From: a virus
IMG/VR virus record: IMGVR_UViG_3300045993_000498
Location: 1-32,129 of that record
Length of the DNA stretch: 32,129 nucleotides
Reading direction: 5' to 3' (one strand)
Below, one piece after another: positions 28,929 through 32,129 of the stretch; the stretch's first letter is position 1, and every line of letters begins with the position of its first letter. A model generated the notes under the pieces. That model saw only the letters and a list, made by a program, of their open reading frames with translations. It had not been told where the DNA came from and made no database searches. A program made the position numbers and the translations under genes.

Positions 28929-29585
28929 TTAACTGCCATCAAACTGAAACTGATCAAACATTTGTTTCAATTCTGCATTTTCTAGAGAGGCACTTTGTTT
29001 ATCTGCTAGCGTCTGATCAGTAATAGATGTGTTGGCAGCGATCGGTCCATTTTCTATAGTTTCAAAAACAAACGACACTGGAAGCGACATAATTCCATTA
29101 CTAGCATAGTCCAGAGATACATTGTTTATGATCTTTGGCACAACTCGTTTGAATGAATATGAATGTTTAACAATGCCTTCCAAATCTATCATGTAGAGAT
29201 TTAATGTTTCTGCCGTATAGGAATCTGGAAAACTTAGATTTCTTCTGTTTTTAGCCATAATCTCGCGCCATTTGTCGAAGAACTTGAATGTTGAGTATTC
29301 TTGATCAACATAGAATTGTAGCATCAAATCTTGGAAGTCGTAATCGTAGACATACTTTCGTTTTATACCAACTTCGAAATAGTTGTCATTCGTCATGAAG
29401 TTGATCATGGGTGTCTGGGCCCCATGGCAGTACAGAGAAAGTTTGTTAGTGTCAAGCTCAGAACTAAATTGCTCTAGATCTGGTGGTAATGTGATAACAG
29501 CAAAGAACAGATATGGTCTTGCTATATTAGCATTTCTAATCTGGGAATTAAAGCTGCTTAGAGGCTGTGGGGAAATATCTGGCAT
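28929..29585 (-). CDS. 54: baseplate tail-tube initiator, T4 gp54-like
   Basis: Has a tail-tube-like fold pattern: SLYCHGAQTPMINFM, then YDYDFQDLMLQFYVDQEYST and FKFFDKWREIM, then SFKRVVPKIINNVSLDYASN and MSLPVSFVFET, as in gp19/gp54 proteins. Its place next to gp48 favours gp54, which sits between baseplate and tube, although at 218 aa it is shorter than T4 gp54 (320). A gp19-like tube paralogue is the alternative. The flexible C-terminal tail (ITDQTLADKQSASLENAELK) is unusual. Transcribed on minus, away from gp48. Confidence 0.62.
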   Translation of the reverse strand: MPDISPQPLSSFNSQIRNANIARPYLFFAVITLPPDLEQFSSELDTNKLSLYCHGAQTPMINFMTNDNYFEVGIKRKYVYDYDFQDLMLQFYVDQEYSTFKFFDKWREIMAKNRRNLSFPDSYTAETLNLYMIDLEGIVKHSYSFKRVVPKIINNVSLDYASNGIMSLPVSFVFETIENGPIAANTSITDQTLADKQSASLENAELKQMFDQFQFDGS

Positions 29586-29597
29586 GGTGGTATCGCA

Positions 29598-29605
29598 TTA
29601 AATAA
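29598..29605 (+). promoter_or_regulatory. late-like box TTAAATAA for gp48 operon
   Basis: TTAAATAA 30 nt before the gp48 ATG. It lies 3 nt from an oppositely directed box, so the two late start sites overlap. Confidence 0.4.
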
Positions 29606-29608
29606 TTA

Positions 29609-29616
29609 GTATTTAA
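29609..29616 (-). promoter_or_regulatory. late-like box TTAAATAC for gp54-gp26
   Basis: Minus-strand TTAAATAC 23 nt before the gp54 ATG at 29585. Divergent partner of the gp48 box. Confidence 0.4.
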
Positions 29617-29635
29617 TCCCACTTTAGCATAAAAT

Positions 29636-30679
29636 ATGGCAACAACAATCTATAAGACGACATCCGACATTGGTCTACTCCAAAACGACCAAAAGATTCT
29701 GTCGTTTCCCTCTTACTTGGGTTCAAATGCCAGAGATGAAGCAGGCAATGATTTTCTGTACATGATCATCAAGATCAACAACTCGGAAAACGGTTCTACT
29801 CTTAATGATGATACCTCTAAAGGACCAGTGGTGATTCCAAATACTCAGCCTGGTATCATGTCTGGCACACTTGCCACAAAAGGCAATACAAATACGGCAC
29901 AAAATGATACAAACATCAACCGTAGATATTCAGCTGATGCCGTTGGTTCAGAACAATGGATCACAAAGAAGGGTCTTGTTCGGTTAGATAAAGTTATCGT
30001 TCTGCCTATGCCAAACAATCTCAGTATAGATACAAAAGTGAATTATGATACATCATCTGGTGATGCTATTTCTGCGCTTGGGGATATTGCCTCATCTGTT
30101 TCAGCCAATGGGTGGATGTCAACGGGTTCTGCTCTTATGAAATCTATGGGTGCTAGTATTGCAGCTGGAGTTGTAAATGCCGCCGGCGAAAGGGCCGGTG
30201 TTAATGAAGTAACAGGCCAAGATGCTACCTCGGCCGCTAAATTAAGAGCTAGAGGTAGAGAAGCAGTTAATCCAAAGAAAGAACTTTTGTTCAAAGATTT
30301 GGATTTTAGAATTTATGCTTTTGAGTATATCTTTGCTCCAAAAAACAAGGCCGAGTCCGATATGATTCAAGAAATCATACGAACCTTTAGATTTTATGCA
30401 CTGCCAGAACTTAGTAAAACAAAGATGTTTTACACTTTCCCTGCTGAATTTGAGATTATTTTCATGAAGGGTGGAGAAGAAAATCTAACTATACCAAGAA
30501 GAACACCTGCTGTGTTGTCGGATGTTTCTGTTTCATATACTCCTGGTGCTGCCACTTGGGCTAACTTACCAGATGGTTTCCCACCACAAATCTCGATTTC
30601 CCTTGCCTTCAATGAACTAGAACTTGTTGATCGTAGCCGTGTTTGGGACAAGAAATCTGTAATCACATCTGGATATTAA
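29636..30679 (+). CDS. 48: baseplate tail-tube cap, T4 gp48-like
   Basis: The C-terminal half carries the gp48 hallmarks: NPKKELLFKDLDFRIYAFEY, FAPKNKAESDMIQEIIRTFR, YTFPAEFEIIFM and SDVSVSYTPGAATWANLPDG. 347 aa against 364 in T4. The middle (residues about 140-200) is Ala/Ser/Gly-rich and small-residue-helical, a possible pore-facing or flexible part. gp48 caps the baseplate and starts the tail tube with gp54. Starts a plus-strand operon with gp53 and gp27. No strong ribosome site precedes the ATG. Confidence 0.82.
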   Translation: MATTIYKTTSDIGLLQNDQKILSFPSYLGSNARDEAGNDFLYMIIKINNSENGSTLNDDTSKGPVVIPNTQPGIMSGTLATKGNTNTAQNDTNINRRYSADAVGSEQWITKKGLVRLDKVIVLPMPNNLSIDTKVNYDTSSGDAISALGDIASSVSANGWMSTGSALMKSMGASIAAGVVNAAGERAGVNEVTGQDATSAAKLRARGREAVNPKKELLFKDLDFRIYAFEYIFAPKNKAESDMIQEIIRTFRFYALPELSKTKMFYTFPAEFEIIFMKGGEENLTIPRRTPAVLSDVSVSYTPGAATWANLPDGFPPQISISLAFNELELVDRSRVWDKKSVITSGY

Positions 30680-30680
30680 A

Positions 30681-31220
30681 ATGTCATACTTCAACAATTT
30701 TAACTATACCACATTTGAGTTCAATGCCGATACAGCGGTAGTAAAAGACATCTTTTCTAGATCAAAGTTTATCTCCGAATACAAGCCATACACAGATTTA
30801 TATGACTTATATGAAATTCAAGATGGTGAGACCGTAGAATCTATGGCATATAAAATCTACGACTCTGCTGATCTTCATTGGGTCATAATGATCTTCAATG
30901 ATTTATATGATGTAGTAGAAGATTGGCCTCGAGATTCTGCTTCGTTTATTGCATACTGTGAAAATAAATACGGCATCTACAAAGACTCAGTAAAACACTG
31001 GGTTGATTCTTCCGGTCATGTGTCTGGTGAGACTAAATTATTCTCTACTCCGTGGGTTCCGCCAAGCAATCCCGGTCTTCCAGGAAATACCGAATATGTG
31101 CCAATTACCTTCTCTGAATATGAAGCCGATCTGAATGACAAGAAGCGTATTATTCAAATTCTTAAACCAGAACTATTGGCTGAATTCATTAAACAATTCA
31201 AAAATTCTTTAAATGTCTGA
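30681..31220 (+). CDS. 53: baseplate wedge protein, T4 gp53-like
   Basis: The LysM-like stretch YEIQDGETVESMAYKIYDSA followed by DLHWVIMIFNDLYDVVEDWP corresponds to the gp53 region PEELANAIYGNPQLYWVLLMCNDN. The C-terminal KKRIIQILKPELLAEFIKQF matches T4 LRQIKIIAKSDINSFMNDLI. 179 aa against 196 in T4. gp53 joins wedges to the hub in T4. It starts 1 nt after gp48 and overlaps gp27 by 8 nt. Confidence 0.9.
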   Translation: MSYFNNFNYTTFEFNADTAVVKDIFSRSKFISEYKPYTDLYDLYEIQDGETVESMAYKIYDSADLHWVIMIFNDLYDVVEDWPRDSASFIAYCENKYGIYKDSVKHWVDSSGHVSGETKLFSTPWVPPSNPGLPGNTEYVPITFSEYEADLNDKKRIIQILKPELLAEFIKQFKNSLNV

Positions 31221-32129
31221 TACCAAGAATACTATTACCTCACCAGGTGAGGTAAACATAACCAGACTTGAGATAAAGTCATCAAATGGAAAGTTTCTAG
31301 ACATAAGTGCTATTTTTGCCGACTTGACTTTGTATGAGGACATTTTTTCCAATACGATGTCTGGTTTCATTCTGATGCAAGATTCTCTTGATCTGCTCAA
31401 TACACTTCCTATGACCGGTGAAGAATTGCTGTTTGTTGATCTTCAGACTCCTACATTGAAACAGAAGATAACGAAGACATTCTACATTTATAAGATGGCT
31501 GGATTTGCTTCAGAAAAGCGCAAATCCACTTATATGCTTTACTTCTGTTCTCTTGAGTTGATCAACTCAATGAACATGAAAATCTCAAAATCATTTAAGA
31601 ACAACATATCGGATACGATCACAACTATTCTTAAAGACGAGAAGTTCCTAGGATCTCAAAAGACATTCGAGTGTGAGAAAACTTCCAATAGCTATAATGT
31701 TGTGGTGCCTTACTGGACTCCACTACAGACGATTAATTGGCTTAGCACCAAGAGCTTAAATAATAAGAATGCTTCAAACTTCTTATTCTTTGAGAACAAT
31801 AAAGAATTTAGATATTCATCTATAGATTTGATGGTAGCAGCTAAACCAACTAGAGAATATATCAATTCAGATGTCAACTCAAATACTACTACCGATGACA
31901 ACGAAGCGAAGTACTCAATGGTAGAATTGATAGAGATGCCTATTACATATGACTACATCAAGAATCTCTCGGCTGGAATGTATGGTGGTACTTTGTATAC
32001 ATATGATCTGACGACAAAGAATATAAAGAAATCTACATATGACTATATAGATAGATTTGACTTGGTTAATCATACAAACAAAGCTCCAATAAGAACAAAT
32101 TCTTTGTTTAGAAATAATGCGGCATCTCT
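31213..32129 (+). CDS. 27: baseplate hub protein, T4 gp27-like (3' end outside window)
   Basis: The frame is open from the ATG at 31213 (inside the end of gp53) to the window edge, giving 305 residues; T4 gp27 is 391 aa. Similar by eye to gp27: ISAIFADLTLYEDIFSNTMS with GFILMQDSLDLLNTL at the start, and VPYWTPLQTINWLSTKS where T4 has VPDIPWTSTFENYLSYV. gp27 forms the trimeric hub holding the gp5 spike. The C-terminus is missing because the window ends. Confidence 0.8.
   Translation, partial: MSDTKNTITSPGEVNITRLEIKSSNGKFLDISAIFADLTLYEDIFSNTMSGFILMQDSLDLLNTLPMTGEELLFVDLQTPTLKQKITKTFYIYKMAGFASEKRKSTYMLYFCSLELINSMNMKISKSFKNNISDTITTILKDEKFLGSQKTFECEKTSNSYNVVVPYWTPLQTINWLSTKSLNNKNASNFLFFENNKEFRYSSIDLMVAAKPTREYINSDVNSNTTTDDNEAKYSMVELIEMPITYDYIKNLSAGMYGGTLYTYDLTTKNIKKSTYDYIDRFDLVNHTNKAPIRTNSLFRNNAAS

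Noticed and set aside
28924-28933. GTTAATTAAC palindrome as an operator
   Set aside because: It contains the gp54 stop codon and a 10-bp A/T-rich palindrome is expected by chance; no second copy nearby.

Overview
The window is a piece of a large lytic T4-like phage (Tevenvirinae-type myovirus). The diagnostic set is DNA ligase, both type II topoisomerase subunits, RNase H, gp46/gp47 recombination nuclease, late sigma gp55, late co-activator gp33, a gp59-like helicase loader, head-completion gp4, and baseplate proteins gp26, gp54, gp48, gp53 and gp27. The host cannot be deduced from the sequence. Family assignments rest on remembered motifs and T4 gene order, because no database search was possible.

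Layout. From 1 to 25,499 almost everything is on the minus strand, in short early/middle operons of one to a dozen genes. Each operon starts at a near-identical sigma70-type promoter (TTTACA, 17-bp spacer, TATAAT), and 15 such sites were located. Read from high to low coordinates they give: gp55-gp47-gp46; an unknown gene, a membrane protein and RNase H; a cluster started inside rnh with a DUF6433-like protein, gp33, gp59-like protein, DUF4406 and a MazG-like nucleotide hydrolase; topoisomerase gp39/60 and gp52; a Ser/Thr-rich membrane protein; a Toprim protein with small genes; NadM-Nudix and NadV (NAD+ rebuilding); several small unknown cassettes; a tRNA-CAT; a DUF932 protein with an exported protein; and DNA ligase, which runs off the left edge.

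Three homing-endonuclease genes lie on the plus strand (3937-4593, 7708-8640, 25585-26529). They are more A/T-rich, and each follows a T4-late-like [T/A]TAAATAG box. Two of them overlap the 3' end of an opposing gene (the tRNA and nadV).

From 25.5 kb rightwards the late region begins: gp4 and a conserved unknown on plus; a roughly 430-bp gap with a minus-strand early-type promoter and a strongly foldable transcript (candidate noncoding RNA); gp26 with an apparent programmed -1 frameshift and gp54 on minus; then gp48, gp53 and gp27 on plus, running off the right edge.

The most interesting points are the frameshift in gp26 (T_TTT_TTT followed 6 nt later by a stem), the orphan structured RNA at 27.6-27.9 kb, the modular stop-promoter-leader cassettes, three genes whose transcripts should be leaderless or nearly so, and the two-gene NAD+ salvage module of the kind known to counter NAD-depleting defences.
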